Shown: positions 42,933 to 51,319, numbered from the stretch's first letter. The stretch: 64,000 nucleotides of DNA from Nocardioides campestrisoli (GCF_013624435.2 NZ_CP061768.1:3376001-3440000); one strand, 5' to 3'. Numbers and translations: made by a program. Notes: a model not told the origin generated them from the sequence alone.

Positions 42933-45492
42933 GCACCAGGGTCTGCTCGGCCGCCCGCTCCACCGCGTCCCGGCTGGAGCGCCACGGCAGTGTGGCGCCG
43001 GCCACGAAGAGCTCGGTCTGGTCGACGTAGTGGCCGCTGGCCGGGTGACCGGAGACCCCGGTGAGGTTGATCCACCGGGAGTCGTCCAGGTCCGCCAGCG
43101 AGACCACCATCCGCATCGACGGCGCCGAGGTGACCGTGTAGTCGTCGCTGGCGTCCCACCCGGTGGCGTTGACCACCGAGGAGCCGCCGCCGATCCGGTG
43201 CCCGGTGCGGTTGAGCAGCCGCTCCACCACCCCGATCCCGGAGGTGCCGAGCGTCTGGTTGACCAGGTCGAGCCGGTGCAGGCGCCCCCAGCTCCACTCC
43301 GAGGGCCGCACCGACTGGCGCCGGGTCATCTCGTCGCGCGCGTCGATGACCGCCTGGCGCAGCACGTCGTCGCGCACCTCGCGGACCTCCTCGGTCGTGC
43401 GGTCGTCCCACAGCCGGTGGGCCGGGTCGTCGAGGAGCGCGTCGACCACGGTGAACCAGCGGTCCCCGCCGGTGGGGTGGATACGCGGCAGCAGGTCGTC
43501 GTGGAAGGCGAGCCGGAGCAGGTTGGCCCAGAGCACGTTGAAGTACGCCGCGGCCTCGCTGTCGGCGGAGTCCTGGAAGTCCCAGTCGCGGAGCAGGTCG
43601 AGGCCCTCGCGCTGGTAGGCGCTCTCGAAGCCGTCGAGGTCGAGCAGGTAGGGCACCAGGATCGGGCCCATCGCGTTGTGCTCGTCGGTCTGCATCTCGA
43701 CCATGTCGTCGACGGTCAGCTTCTCCTTCGACTCGATCAGGGTCCGGATCCGCTCGGAGCGGAAGCCGTGGTCCCAGTCGTCGGTCAGGTGGAAGGGGTA
43801 GTCCCGGCCGACCACCGCCTGGTTGGCGGTGACCACGAACCCCTCCTCGGGGTTGAGCACCGAGGGCAGGGCATCGAACGGCACGAACTCCCCGGTCCAG
43901 TCGTTGCGGGGCAGCCACCCGGCCGCCGGACGCGAGCCGTCGTGCCCGCGCTGCCGGATCGGCACCCGGCCCGGCGCCTGGTAGCCGATGTTGCCCTCGG
44001 TGTCGGCGTACACGAGGTTCTGCGCCGGCACCGCGAACTTCGAGGCGGCCGCGCGGAACTCCGGCCAGCTGCTCGCCCGGTTCATCTGCAGGATCGCGTC
44101 CGCGGTCGGGCTCGGGTCCAGGGCGGTCCAGGCCAGGGAGACGGCGTACCCGCCGGGCGGTGACTCGCGGCCCTGCTCCCGGTCCTCGGCCGCCGCGTTG
44201 GCGCCCACCGAGGAGGCGTCCTGGGAGACGTCGGAGATCAGCGGGCCGTGCCGGGTCTCGCGGACCTTGAGGACGAAGTCGTCGGCGTCGCGCACCTCGA
44301 TCACCTCGGTGCGGACCCGGAGCGGACGCTGCTTGCCGCCGTAGGTCCAGGTGTCGCCGTCCACCTTCTCCAGGTAGAGGTCGGTGACGTCGGGGCCGAG
44401 GTTGGTGAAGCCCCAGGCGATGTCGGCGTTGTGGCCGATCACCACGCCCGGCAGGCCGGAGAAGCTGAAGCCGGAGACGTCGAGGGTGCAGTCGGGGGTC
44501 CGGGTGCGGCAGTGCAGGCCCACCTGCATCCAGATCCCCGGCATGCTCACGCCCAGGTGCGGGTCGTTGGCGAGCAGCGGCTTCCCGGTGGCCGAGCGCT
44601 CTCCGGAGACCACCCACGAGTTGGAGCCGAGCCCGTCGCCGCGGCCCAGCATCGCCGGCACCGCCTCCAGTCCCTGCTGGACCTGCGCCAGCACCTGCGC
44701 GGCCTCGGGGGACGCCCCGACCGTGTCGCCGGTCTCGAACTCCCCGTCGGCCACCGTTCCGCCGGCGACGATCGGGGCGTGCCGCTGCTCGTCGTACGGC
44801 GGGTGCAGCAGGTCGACGGTCTCCTGGTCGTTGCCCACCGAGGCGACCACCCGGTCGATCTCCTCGTCCATGTTGCCGCGCAGGTCCCACGCCATCGCCT
44901 TGAGCCAGGCCAGGGAGTCCACCGCGGTCCAGCGCGCGGGCGTGTAGTCCAGCCCGGTCAGGCCCAGCAGCGTGTACTCCACCGCGATCCGGCTGGTCGA
45001 GTGCTGGGAGAGGTAGGCGTTGACGCCGGCCGCGTAGGCGTCCAGGGCGCGCCGGGTGTCCCCGCTGAGCAGGCCGAGCTCCTGCTGGGCGACGCGGCGC
45101 CACCCCATCGTGCGGATGTACTTGTCGGTCTCCAGCGCGGACTCGCCGAAGAGCTCGGCGAGCCGGCCGGCGGTCACGTGCCGGCGCACGTCCATCTCGT
45201 AGAACCGCTCCTGGGCGTGCACGTAGCCCTGGGCCCGGAGCAGGTCGTCGTCGGAGTCGCCGTACAGGTGCGGGATGCCGTGCTCGTCGCGCAGCACCGT
45301 GACGTCGCTGACGAGGCCGGGCAGCGCCCGCTCGCCCTCGGTCTGCGGGAGCGGCCGGCGCACCAGCACCACCGCGGTGGCCACACCGGCGACCAGGACG
45401 AGCACGAGCCCGAGGACGAGGAACGTCGAGATCCTGACCGCCCGGGGCCAGGTCGTGAAGGTGCTCCACCAGCTGCTCTCGTTCTCACTCAT
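42916..45492 (-). CDS. Penicillin acylase family protein, membrane-anchored
   Basis: The 858-residue Ntn hydrolase has an uncleaved-looking TM helix at about 20-44, then an alpha-subunit region (DEHGIPHLYGD, then AQGYVHAQERFYEMD). The autocatalytic cleavage site precedes Ser290 in GLGSNSWVV, which would become the N-terminal nucleophile of the beta subunit. The beta region keeps NDPHLG and WGFTNLGPD. The active site should face outside the cell. Natural substrates may be N-acyl amides or quorum signals rather than penicillin (inference). Divergent from fmdB. Confidence 0.92.
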   Translation of the reverse strand: MSENESSWWSTFTTWPRAVRISTFLVLGLVLVLVAGVATAVVLVRRPLPQTEGERALPGLVSDVTVLRDEHGIPHLYGDSDDDLLRAQGYVHAQERFYEMDVRRHVTAGRLAELFGESALETDKYIRTMGWRRVAQQELGLLSGDTRRALDAYAAGVNAYLSQHSTSRIAVEYTLLGLTGLDYTPARWTAVDSLAWLKAMAWDLRGNMDEEIDRVVASVGNDQETVDLLHPPYDEQRHAPIVAGGTVADGEFETGDTVGASPEAAQVLAQVQQGLEAVPAMLGRGDGLGSNSWVVSGERSATGKPLLANDPHLGVSMPGIWMQVGLHCRTRTPDCTLDVSGFSFSGLPGVVIGHNADIAWGFTNLGPDVTDLYLEKVDGDTWTYGGKQRPLRVRTEVIEVRDADDFVLKVRETRHGPLISDVSQDASSVGANAAAEDREQGRESPPGGYAVSLAWTALDPSPTADAILQMNRASSWPEFRAAASKFAVPAQNLVYADTEGNIGYQAPGRVPIRQRGHDGSRPAAGWLPRNDWTGEFVPFDALPSVLNPEEGFVVTANQAVVGRDYPFHLTDDWDHGFRSERIRTLIESKEKLTVDDMVEMQTDEHNAMGPILVPYLLDLDGFESAYQREGLDLLRDWDFQDSADSEAAAYFNVLWANLLRLAFHDDLLPRIHPTGGDRWFTVVDALLDDPAHRLWDDRTTEEVREVRDDVLRQAVIDARDEMTRRQSVRPSEWSWGRLHRLDLVNQTLGTSGIGVVERLLNRTGHRIGGGSSVVNATGWDASDDYTVTSAPSMRMVVSLADLDDSRWINLTGVSGHPASGHYVDQTELFVAGATLPWRSSRDAVERAAEQTLVLTPRG

Positions 45493-45523
45493 CGCCGTGC
45501 CATTGTGCCGGTTGCGCGTGGCG

Positions 45524-45529
45524 TAAACT
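45524..45529 (+). promoter_or_regulatory. -10 hexamer of the FmdB-type gene
   Basis: TAAACT ends 7 nt before the GTG start at 45537, with no ribosome site in between. Confidence 0.5.
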
Positions 45530-45536
45530 CCACGCC

Positions 45537-45860
45537 GTGCCGACCTACCAGTACGCCTGCACCCAGTGCGGGCACGCATTCGAGCAGTTCCAGAGCTTCA
45601 GCGACGACGCGCTGACCTCCTGCCCGGAGTGTGAGGGACGCCTGCGCAAGGTGTTCAACGCCGTGGGCGTGGTCTTCAAGGGCTCCGGGTTCTACCGGAC
45701 GGACAGCCGCTCCTCCAGCAGCTCGACCAGCAGCTCCACCAGCAGCTCGTCGAGCACGAAGGCGGCGGACTCGTCCTCGTCCACCCCGTCCTCCTCGTCC
45801 TCGTCCGGTTCGTCGTCCTCGTCGTCCGGCAGCTCGAGCAGCACTCCCGCCTCAGCCTGA
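45537..45860 (+). CDS. FmdB-type zinc ribbon protein with poly-Ser tail
   Basis: The 107-residue protein begins with the FmdB zinc ribbon MPTYQYACTQCGHAFE; Cys8, Cys11, Cys29 and Cys32 can bind zinc. This is followed by RKVFNAVGVVFKGSGFYRTD. From residue 58 to the end the chain is almost entirely Ser with scattered Thr, Pro, Gly and Ala, a low-complexity tail encoded by AGC/TCC/TCG repeats. FmdB proteins are small and of unclear function; some are linked to amidase or formamidase operons. The start is leaderless. Confidence 0.85.
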   Translation: MPTYQYACTQCGHAFEQFQSFSDDALTSCPECEGRLRKVFNAVGVVFKGSGFYRTDSRSSSSSTSSSTSSSSSTKAADSSSSTPSSSSSSGSSSSSSGSSSSTPASA

Positions 45861-45964
45861 TCCCCGCCCGCAGCCGGGCCCGGGCCGGCAGCCCGAGGCT
45901 GTGGAGCACCTCCCTCCACCTGAGGGTCTGGGGACGACGTCGGCCGTCTCGGCTGGCTCGCCCC

Positions 45965-45970
45965 TAGCGT
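45965..45970 (+). promoter_or_regulatory. -10 hexamer of the SAF-domain gene
   Basis: TAGCGT ends 6 nt before the ATG at 45977; the geometry suggests leaderless transcription. Confidence 0.5.
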
Positions 45971-45976
45971 CGACCC

Positions 45977-46615
45977 ATGGCCGACGCTCCCCCTCGCCGC
46001 CGACCGGACCTGCTCCGCCGGTTCCTGCGCACCCGGGTGCTGGCCCACCGCCGCGCCTGGGCCGCGCTCCTGCTCGCGCTCGCCGTGGCGTCGGGGCTGC
46101 GCACCCTCGCGCCGCCGGACCCGCCCACCGAGCCCGTGCTGGTCGCCGCCCGCGACCTGCCGGCGGGCACGGTGCTGTCAGCCGGCGACCTGACCACGCT
46201 CCGGTGGCCCCGGGGCACGGCGCCGGACGGGCTGGCGGCCCGGCCGTTGGGCCGGACGGTGGCAGCCCCGTTGCGCCGCGGCGAGCCGCTGACCGACGTA
46301 CGCCTGGTCGCCCCGTCGCTGCTCGCGGGCTATCCCGGGCTGGTGGCGCTGCCGGTCCGCATCCCCGACCCGACGGCTGTCTCGCTGCTACGGGTCGGCG
46401 ACGAGATCGACCTGGTGGCCAGCGACCCCGAGGCGGCCACCGCCGACACGGTCGCCGTCGGCGTGCCGGTGCTCGCGCTGCCCGGAGAGCCGGCCGACGG
46501 GTCGGGCCAGGTCACGAGCGGGCGCCTGGTGGTGCTGGGGCTGAGCGCCACGGAGGTGCGCGAGGTCAGCGTCGCGGCCTCCCGGCAGTTCCTCACGGTC
46601 GCCTTCTCGCGTTAG
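45977..46615 (+). CDS. SAF domain protein (CpaB/RcpC-like)
   Basis: The 212-residue protein has a basic N-terminus, a TM helix (about 27-44), and a SAF domain marked by VLVAARDLPAGTVLSAGDLTTLRWP (segments within residues 53-78). A later segment with LRVGDEIDLVASDP is typical of RcpC/CpaB-type pilus assembly proteins. No other tad/flp pilus genes occur in the window, so it is an orphan. Extracytoplasmic location is likely. Confidence 0.75.
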   Translation: MADAPPRRRPDLLRRFLRTRVLAHRRAWAALLLALAVASGLRTLAPPDPPTEPVLVAARDLPAGTVLSAGDLTTLRWPRGTAPDGLAARPLGRTVAAPLRRGEPLTDVRLVAPSLLAGYPGLVALPVRIPDPTAVSLLRVGDEIDLVASDPEAATADTVAVGVPVLALPGEPADGSGQVTSGRLVVLGLSATEVREVSVAASRQFLTVAFSR

Positions 46616-46663
46616 TTTGCTGTGGTGCGGGACACGGTCCCGACCGACCCTGAGGAGTGCGAG

Positions 46664-47032
46664 ATGACCGGTTTCAAGAACTTCATCATGAAGGGCAACC
46701 TGGTCGAGCTGGCCGTCGCCTTCATCATGGCGACCGCGTTCGCCGCCGTGGTCACCGCGACCGTCAACCTGCTGATGGACCTGATCGGGAAGGTCATCGA
46801 CCAGCCCGACTTCTCCGACTACGCACCGGGCGGCGTCTCGGTGGGCGCCTGGATCACCGCGGTGATCTCGTTCCTGATCCTGGCCGCGGTCGTCTACTAC
46901 GCGATCGTGCTGCCCTACACCAAGGCTCAGGAGCGCTTCTTCCCGAAGAAGAGCGACGAGGGCACGCCGGCCGACGTGGCGCTGCTGGAGGAGATCCGCG
47001 ACCTGCTCCGCGAGCGGGGTGGCCGGGTCTGA
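46664..47032 (+). CDS. mscL: Large-conductance mechanosensitive channel
   Basis: MscL opens under membrane tension to release solutes on osmotic downshock. The 122-residue protein starts at ATG 46664 after a GAGGAG site. It has FKNFIMKGNLVELAVAFIMATAF (N-terminal amphipathic helix and TM1), TM2 around LILAAVVYYAIVLPY, and a C-terminal charged bundle. Length and motifs are typical. Confidence 0.96.
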   Translation: MTGFKNFIMKGNLVELAVAFIMATAFAAVVTATVNLLMDLIGKVIDQPDFSDYAPGGVSVGAWITAVISFLILAAVVYYAIVLPYTKAQERFFPKKSDEGTPADVALLEEIRDLLRERGGRV

Positions 47033-47038
47033 GCCGGG

Positions 47039-47215
47039 TCAGCCCCCGTGGTGGGGCGGGACCTGAGCCTTGAGCCACGCCTCAGAGGCGGGCTCGCCTG
47101 ACGCCTCGCGGGGATCGGGCTCGCGCTCGTCGGAGGTGGTCTCCGGCAGCACGTCGCCGAAGACCTCGGCAAGGCGCCGCTTGCGCTCCCAGTCCGACTC
47201 AGGCCGACCGGTCAT
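47039..47215 (-). CDS. Small hypothetical protein coupled to LCP gene (58 aa)
   Basis: The 58-residue product starts with ESDWERKRRLAEVFGDVLPETTSDE, a charged helix, and ends in APPHHGG-like residues. Its ATG at 47215 overlaps the LCP stop by ATGA, so it is probably translated from the LCP mRNA. Similar short proteins beginning with SDWERKRRLAEVFG occur beside actinobacterial genes, but no function is known to me. Confidence 0.65.
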   Translation of the reverse strand: MTGRPESDWERKRRLAEVFGDVLPETTSDEREPDPREASGEPASEAWLKAQVPPHHGG

Positions 47216-48525
47216 GCGCACAACCCGTTGGCGCGGGCCTCGGCGACCTCCTCGTCGCTCGGCCCCTGCGTCACGCTGGGCGTGGGGCTGGGCGACGGCG
47301 AGAGCGAGGGGGTCTCGCTGGGCGTCTGGGTGGGCTGCTCGGTCGGCGTCGCCGACGGCGTCTGCGTGGGGGTCGGCTTCAGGCCGGGCGGCGCCTGGGC
47401 GTTGATCGCGCCCGCGCTCTGGCGCCGGCTCAGCGGTTTGTCCTTGGCCAGCTTCTTCCAGATCTTCTTCGCCTCGGGCTTCCACACCACGCGGCCGCGG
47501 TACTCCTCGCGCTGGTCGTACTCCCACGGCACGGTGAGGAACTGGACCTTGTCGAGGCCGACGTCCTGGAGGCTGAGCGCGAGGCCGCCGAGCTTGGTCA
47601 GGTTGCGCAGGCCGGGCGAGACGGTGAGCGACTGGGTCGCGGCGTCCAGGAAGCCGACCAGCCGGTCGGGGCGGGCGAGCGTGCCCTTGGAGACGACCTT
47701 GTTGACCATCGAGGCGATGAAGTTCTGCTGGCGCTTGATCCGGCCGATGTCGGAGCCGTCGCCCAGGGTGTACCGCACCCGGACGTAGTTGAGCGCCTCG
47801 TCGCCCTTGAGGACGACCTCCTCGCCGGCCTCGATGAAGATGTCGTGGGCCGGGTCGTCGATGTCCTCGGGGATGCAGACCGGGACGCCGTCCACGGCGT
47901 CGACCATGTCCTTGAACCCGGCGAAGTCGATGATGACGAAGTCGTCGAGCCGGATCCCCACCTCCTTGCCCTTCTTGTTGGTGAAGGTGGTGTTCTCGTT
48001 GAACTGCTCGATGGTGCAGGCCTCGCCGCCCAGGGCGTAGGCGGCGTTCCACATCTGGTTCTCGCCGCCCCCGATCTCGTTGTCCTTGCCGCAGTCGGGC
48101 CGGGTGACCAGGGAGTCGCGCGGGATGGAGATGCCGTAGGCGCGCTCGCGGTCCGCGGAGATGTGCAGCAGGATCGTGGTGTCGGAGACCCCGCCGCCCG
48201 CCTCGCCGTCGCCGATGTCGTTCTCGCCGTCTCGGGTGTCGGAGCCGAGCACCAGGATGTTGAGCGCGCCCTTCGGCCCCAGGTCCTCGGGCGCGTTGTC
48301 GACCTCGTCGAAGGCGTCGGAGATGGTGATGTTGCCGTTGAGGTGGCGGTAGATGAAGGCGACCGAGAGGCCGGTGACCAGGGCCAGCACGACCATCGAG
48401 GCGAGCAGCACCGCGCCGACGGTGTGCTTCTTGTTTCCCTTGCCCTTGCGCTTCCCGGCCTCGGGCGAGTCCTCGACGGGAACGTCGGCGGGTCCCTCTG
48501 CAGACGTCTCGTCGGACACGTGCAC
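47212..48525 (-). CDS. LytR-CpsA-Psr (LCP) family cell-wall polymer ligase
   Basis: LCP proteins attach polyprenyl-phosphate-linked glycopolymers to peptidoglycan. The 437-residue protein has a cytosolic Lys/Glu-rich tail, a TM helix (about 36-58) and an extracellular LCP domain. Visible motifs are LNILVLGSDTRDG (about 88-100), the GISIPRDSL motif with catalytic-site Arg, and RVRYTLGDGSDIGRIKRQQNF. The C-terminal tail of about 45 residues is Thr/Pro/Ser-rich (TPTQTPS-like), a plausible site of O-mannosylation. Start is a GTG. Confidence 0.93.
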   Translation of the reverse strand: MHVSDETSAEGPADVPVEDSPEAGKRKGKGNKKHTVGAVLLASMVVLALVTGLSVAFIYRHLNGNITISDAFDEVDNAPEDLGPKGALNILVLGSDTRDGENDIGDGEAGGGVSDTTILLHISADRERAYGISIPRDSLVTRPDCGKDNEIGGGENQMWNAAYALGGEACTIEQFNENTTFTNKKGKEVGIRLDDFVIIDFAGFKDMVDAVDGVPVCIPEDIDDPAHDIFIEAGEEVVLKGDEALNYVRVRYTLGDGSDIGRIKRQQNFIASMVNKVVSKGTLARPDRLVGFLDAATQSLTVSPGLRNLTKLGGLALSLQDVGLDKVQFLTVPWEYDQREEYRGRVVWKPEAKKIWKKLAKDKPLSRRQSAGAINAQAPPGLKPTPTQTPSATPTEQPTQTPSETPSLSPSPSPTPSVTQGPSDEEVAEARANGLCA

Positions 48526-48691
48526 CTCGTGATGGCTCGGGGCGACGTCGGTCCCGGGTAGACCGACGTGGCAAATCTACTCGCCGCAACCTACGCGACA
48601 GGTCAAGTGTCCTCGCTGGGACGCACCGGGAGCAAAACGGCATCCCTGTGTCCGCCCCGACCATTCCCCCGGATTGCCGCGGCCTGCCACG

Positions 48692-49876
48692 ATGACCGCC
48701 ATGACCTCACCACGCGAGCTCGACCTCGTCCTGCTCGGCGCCACCGGCTTCACCGGAGGCCTGACCGCCGACTACCTCGCCGAGCACGCCCCGGCCGGCC
48801 TGCGCTGGGCGATCGCGGGTCGCGACCGCACCCGGCTGGAGGCTGTCCGGGACCGGCTGGCCGCGGACCGTCCGGCCCTGGCCGACCTGCCCCTGGTGGT
48901 GGCCGACTCCTCGGACCCGGACTCCCTGGCCGAGCTGGCCGGCGCCACCCGGGCGGTGGTCACCACGGTCGGGCCCTACCAGCAGCACGGCGAGCCGCTG
49001 GTCGCCGCCTGCGCCGCCGCCGGCACCGACTACCTGGACCTGACCGGCGAGCCGGAGTTCGTGGACGAGATGTACGTCGCCCACCACGCGACCGCGGTGG
49101 CCAGCGGCGCCCGGCTCGTGCACGCCTGCGGGTTCGACTCGATCCCGCACGACCTGGGCGCCCTGTTCACCGTCGCCCAGCTGCCCTCCGGGGTCCCGAT
49201 CACCGTGCGCGGCGTGGTCCGGTCGAACGCGACCTTCTCCGGAGGGACGCTCCACTCGGCGGTCAACGCGATGGGGCGGGCGCGTGAGTCCCGGAAGGCG
49301 GCCGCAGCCCGTCGCCGTCTGGAGTCGCGCGCCGGGGGCCGGTCCTCGCGCGCGGTCGCCGGGAAGCCCCACCGCGACCCGGTGCTCGGCTACTGGCTGC
49401 TGCCGTTGCCCACGATCGACCCCGCCGTGGTCGCCCGGAGCGGGGCGGCACTGCCCGGCTACGGGCCGGACTTCCGCTACTCCCACTACGTCGGGACGAA
49501 GACCCTGCGGTTCGCCGTCGGCGGCGCGGTCGGCGTCGGCGGGCTCGTGCTGGCCGCCCAGGTGCCGCCGCTGCGCCGGGTCATCCTGGGCCGGGTGGAC
49601 CAGGGCAGCGGCCCGAACCAGGAGCGGCGCGACCGCAGCTGGTTCACCGCCGACTTCGTCGGCGAGGCCGCCGGGGAGCAGGTGCACACCCGGGTCAGCG
49701 GCGGCGACCCCGGCTACACCGAGACGGCCAAGATGCTGGCGGAGTCGGCACTGTGCCTGCTGCTCGACGACAACCCGCGGACCTCGGGCCAGGTCACCAC
49801 GGCCCAGGCGATGGGCGAGAACCTGCTCTTCCGGCTGCGGCGGGCCGGGATGCGGTTCGAGGTGGTCAGCGACTGA
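48692..49876 (+). CDS. Saccharopine-dehydrogenase-family trans-acting enoyl-reductase-like protein
   Basis: The protein (394 residues if started at 48692; ATG 48701 is equally plausible) has a Rossmann fold with VLLGATGFTGGLTADYLAEH and NAD(P)-binding Gly residues, then AGRDRTRL. The central part contains TVGPYQQHGEPLVAACAAAGTDYLDLTGE (about residues 90-118) and HACGFDSIPHDLG. Mycobacterial homologues (Rv2449c/Rv2953 type) act as trans-acting enoyl reductases in lipid synthesis. The actual role here is unknown. Confidence 0.85.
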   Translation: MTAMTSPRELDLVLLGATGFTGGLTADYLAEHAPAGLRWAIAGRDRTRLEAVRDRLAADRPALADLPLVVADSSDPDSLAELAGATRAVVTTVGPYQQHGEPLVAACAAAGTDYLDLTGEPEFVDEMYVAHHATAVASGARLVHACGFDSIPHDLGALFTVAQLPSGVPITVRGVVRSNATFSGGTLHSAVNAMGRARESRKAAAARRRLESRAGGRSSRAVAGKPHRDPVLGYWLLPLPTIDPAVVARSGAALPGYGPDFRYSHYVGTKTLRFAVGGAVGVGGLVLAAQVPPLRRVILGRVDQGSGPNQERRDRSWFTADFVGEAAGEQVHTRVSGGDPGYTETAKMLAESALCLLLDDNPRTSGQVTTAQAMGENLLFRLRRAGMRFEVVSD

Positions 49877-50255
49877 GGTCGTCGGGGACCGCGCGGGGGC
49901 CGGTACGCCGGGTCACCGCGGTCTCGATCCTGGCGACCACCGGGTCGTCGCCCCAAGTCGACCTCGCCCGGTCGCCGATCCGGTCGGCGACGTCGCGCTG
50001 GGCCGAGCGGTGGGCCGCCAGCACCCGGCGGCGCAGCTCCTGCCCGCCCACCAGGCCGGCGCCGGTGAAGTCGACGTCCAGGAGGGTGCCCGAGGCGCTG
50101 ACGGTCACGGTCACACCGTCGACCGTGCCGGTCCCGCGGACCGAGCCGAGCTCGTCGCGGAAGGCGGAGGCCCGGTGCAGCCGGGCGATCGCGGACTCGG
50201 TCTGGGCCTCGATCGTGGCGATCACGTCGGCCGCTCGCACTCCGGGTCGGGTCAT
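49866..50255 (-). CDS. YbaB/EbfC-family-like protein
   Basis: This 129-residue protein has a helical N-terminus, a beta-rich core with GTVDGVTVTVSASGTLLDVDF and a C-terminal helix, as in YbaB/EbfC nucleoid-associated proteins. Unlike the recR-linked ybaB it is a lone gene. Some actinobacterial homologues lie beside ESX genes, absent here. It overlaps the end of the convergent reductase gene by 11 nt. Confidence 0.65.
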   Translation of the reverse strand: MTRPGVRAADVIATIEAQTESAIARLHRASAFRDELGSVRGTGTVDGVTVTVSASGTLLDVDFTGAGLVGGQELRRRVLAAHRSAQRDVADRIGDRARSTWGDDPVVARIETAVTRRTGPRAVPDDLSR

Positions 50256-50265
50256 GCCCCCAGAG

Positions 50266-50303
50266 TGACGCAGAACCGCCCCGGTGCGGGGCGGTTTGCG
50301 TCA
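50266..50303 (-). terminator. Terminator-like hairpin after the Hsp20 gene
   Basis: The arms 50266-50282 and 50288-50303 pair over 16 bp with one bulged G (50273) and a 5-base loop. It lies 22 nt past the Hsp20 stop on the minus strand and just upstream of the YbaB-like start. No T-tract. Confidence 0.65.
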
Positions 50304-50325
50304 GCTCGGGACCTCTGGGCCGGGC

Positions 50326-50754
50326 TCAGCCGGGCAGGCTGGCCGGCTTCTCCTCCTCGACCCCGCCGATCTGGATCTTGCGCGGCTTGGCCCGCTCGGC
50401 CACGGGCACGAGCAGCCGGAGCACGCCACCCTCGTAGTCGGCCTGGATCCGCTCCAGGTCGAGGTTGTCCCCGAGCACCAGCTGACGGCTGAAGACGCCG
50501 CGCGGACGCTCCGAGGCGAGCATCTCCCAGTCGCCGTTGCGGGCCACCCGCTCGGCCCGGACGGTCAGGACGTTGCGCTCGATGTCGAGGTCGATGGACT
50601 CCTTGGCGACGCCTGGGAGGTCGAACTCGATGACGAACTTGTCGCCCTCGCGCCAGGCGTCCATCGGCATCACGGCCGGTCGGTTGGTGGTGCCCAGCAG
50701 CTGCTGGGTCAGACGGTCGAAGTCGCGGAACGGGTCGGTGTTGCGCAGCAGCAT
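50326..50754 (-). CDS. Hsp20/alpha-crystallin family chaperone
   Basis: This 142-residue small heat-shock protein has [13 protein letters not shown] at the N-terminus, then the alpha-crystallin domain [22 protein letters not shown] to [15 protein letters not shown]. It holds unfolding proteins without ATP. AGGAGG precedes the ATG at 50754. The gene is divergent from an HspR-like regulator, suggesting control by it. Confidence 0.93.
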   Translation of the reverse strand: MLLRNTDPFRDFDRLTQQLLGTTNRPAVMPMDAWREGDKFVIEFDLPGVAKESIDLDIERNVLTVRAERVARNGDWEMLASERPRGVFSRQLVLGDNLDLERIQADYEGGVLRLLVPVAERAKPRKIQIGGVEEEKPASLPG

Positions 50755-50805
50755 CACTGGATCCTCCTCACGGATCTGTATTGACGGATATAGATTTTGT
50801 AACAC

Positions 50806-50825
50806 ACAGAGTAGAGTTGTTCAAG
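50806..50825. promoter_or_regulatory. Possible degenerate HAIR (HspR) element
   Basis: Read on the minus strand, CTTGAAC, six bases, then ACTCTGT. HspR HAIR elements are CTTGAGT-N7-ACTCAAG. Nine or so of 14 positions match and the spacer is one short. It lies between the divergent Hsp20 and HspR-like genes. Confidence 0.35.
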
Positions 50826-50866
50826 AGAGCCCTGCACGACCCACTGACACGATCCGAGGAGGGCCC

Positions 50867-51145
50867 ATGAGCCAGGAAGTCGTCGGGGTCTACGCCATCT
50901 CGGTGGCGGCCTCGATGGTCTCGATGGAGGTGCAGAACCTCCGCGTCTACGAACGCCGCGGGCTGGTCAGCCCCGACCGCACGCCCGGGGGCACCCGGCT
51001 CTACTCCCCCGACGACATCGAGACCCTGCGCCGGATCCGGGACCTGCTCGGTGAGGGGCTCAACCTGGCCGGCATCGCCAAGGTGCTGGAGCTCGAGGAC
51101 GAGGTCCGCGAGCTGCGCGACCGGCTGGCGGACCGGCGCGAGTAG
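50867..51145 (+). CDS. hspR: MerR family regulator, HspR-like
   Basis: The 92-residue protein starts at ATG 50867 after GAGGAGG. It contains the MerR winged helix with YAISVAASMVSMEVQNLRVYERRGLV (about 9-34) and the HspR-type start, then a short dimer helix. The GTRLYSPDDIETLRRIRDLL segment follows. HspR represses heat-shock genes with DnaK as co-repressor in actinobacteria. Here it faces an hsp20 gene rather than dnaK. Confidence 0.8.
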   Translation: MSQEVVGVYAISVAASMVSMEVQNLRVYERRGLVSPDRTPGGTRLYSPDDIETLRRIRDLLGEGLNLAGIAKVLELEDEVRELRDRLADRRE

Positions 51146-51166
51146 GTGCCTGCTGGTGCCTGTTGG

Positions 51167-51239
51167 TGCCCCAGGCAAGAGTCGAACTTGCGACCTTTCG
51201 CTTAGGAGGCGGCTGCTCTATCCACTGAGCTACTGGGGC
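51167..51239 (-). tRNA. tRNA-Arg (anticodon CCT)
   Basis: A 73-base minus-strand tRNA with paired acceptor GCCCCAG/CTGGGGC, D stem GCTC/GAGC, anticodon loop CTCCTAA (anticodon CCT, reads AGG) and T stem GCAAG/CTTGC. The CCA end is encoded (51166-51164). The anticodon stem GCCGC/GCGAA has only three Watson-Crick pairs; C28-A42 and G27-A43 are mismatched. Confidence 0.9.
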
Positions 51240-51306
51240 GTGGCCCGCGGCGGAACCGGACGGGCCAGGGAACATCTTGGCATGTCCTCGGAGACCCGTC
51301 GCGGCG

Positions 51307-51312
51307 TACCCT
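51307..51312 (+). promoter_or_regulatory. -10 hexamer of the DUF2277 gene
   Basis: TACCCT ends 7 nt before the ATG at 51320. The same leaderless geometry recurs elsewhere. Confidence 0.45.
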
Positions 51313-51319
51313 CGAGGAC

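Noticed and set aside
45977..46615. Part of a Tad/Flp pilus locus
   Set aside because: The SAF domain resembles CpaB/RcpC, but no pilin, ATPase or other tad gene occurs nearby.
51146..51168. Repeated GGTGCCTG units beside tRNA-Arg as an attachment site
   Set aside because: The three short direct repeats adjoin the tRNA 3' end, but no integrase, prophage or island genes are nearby.
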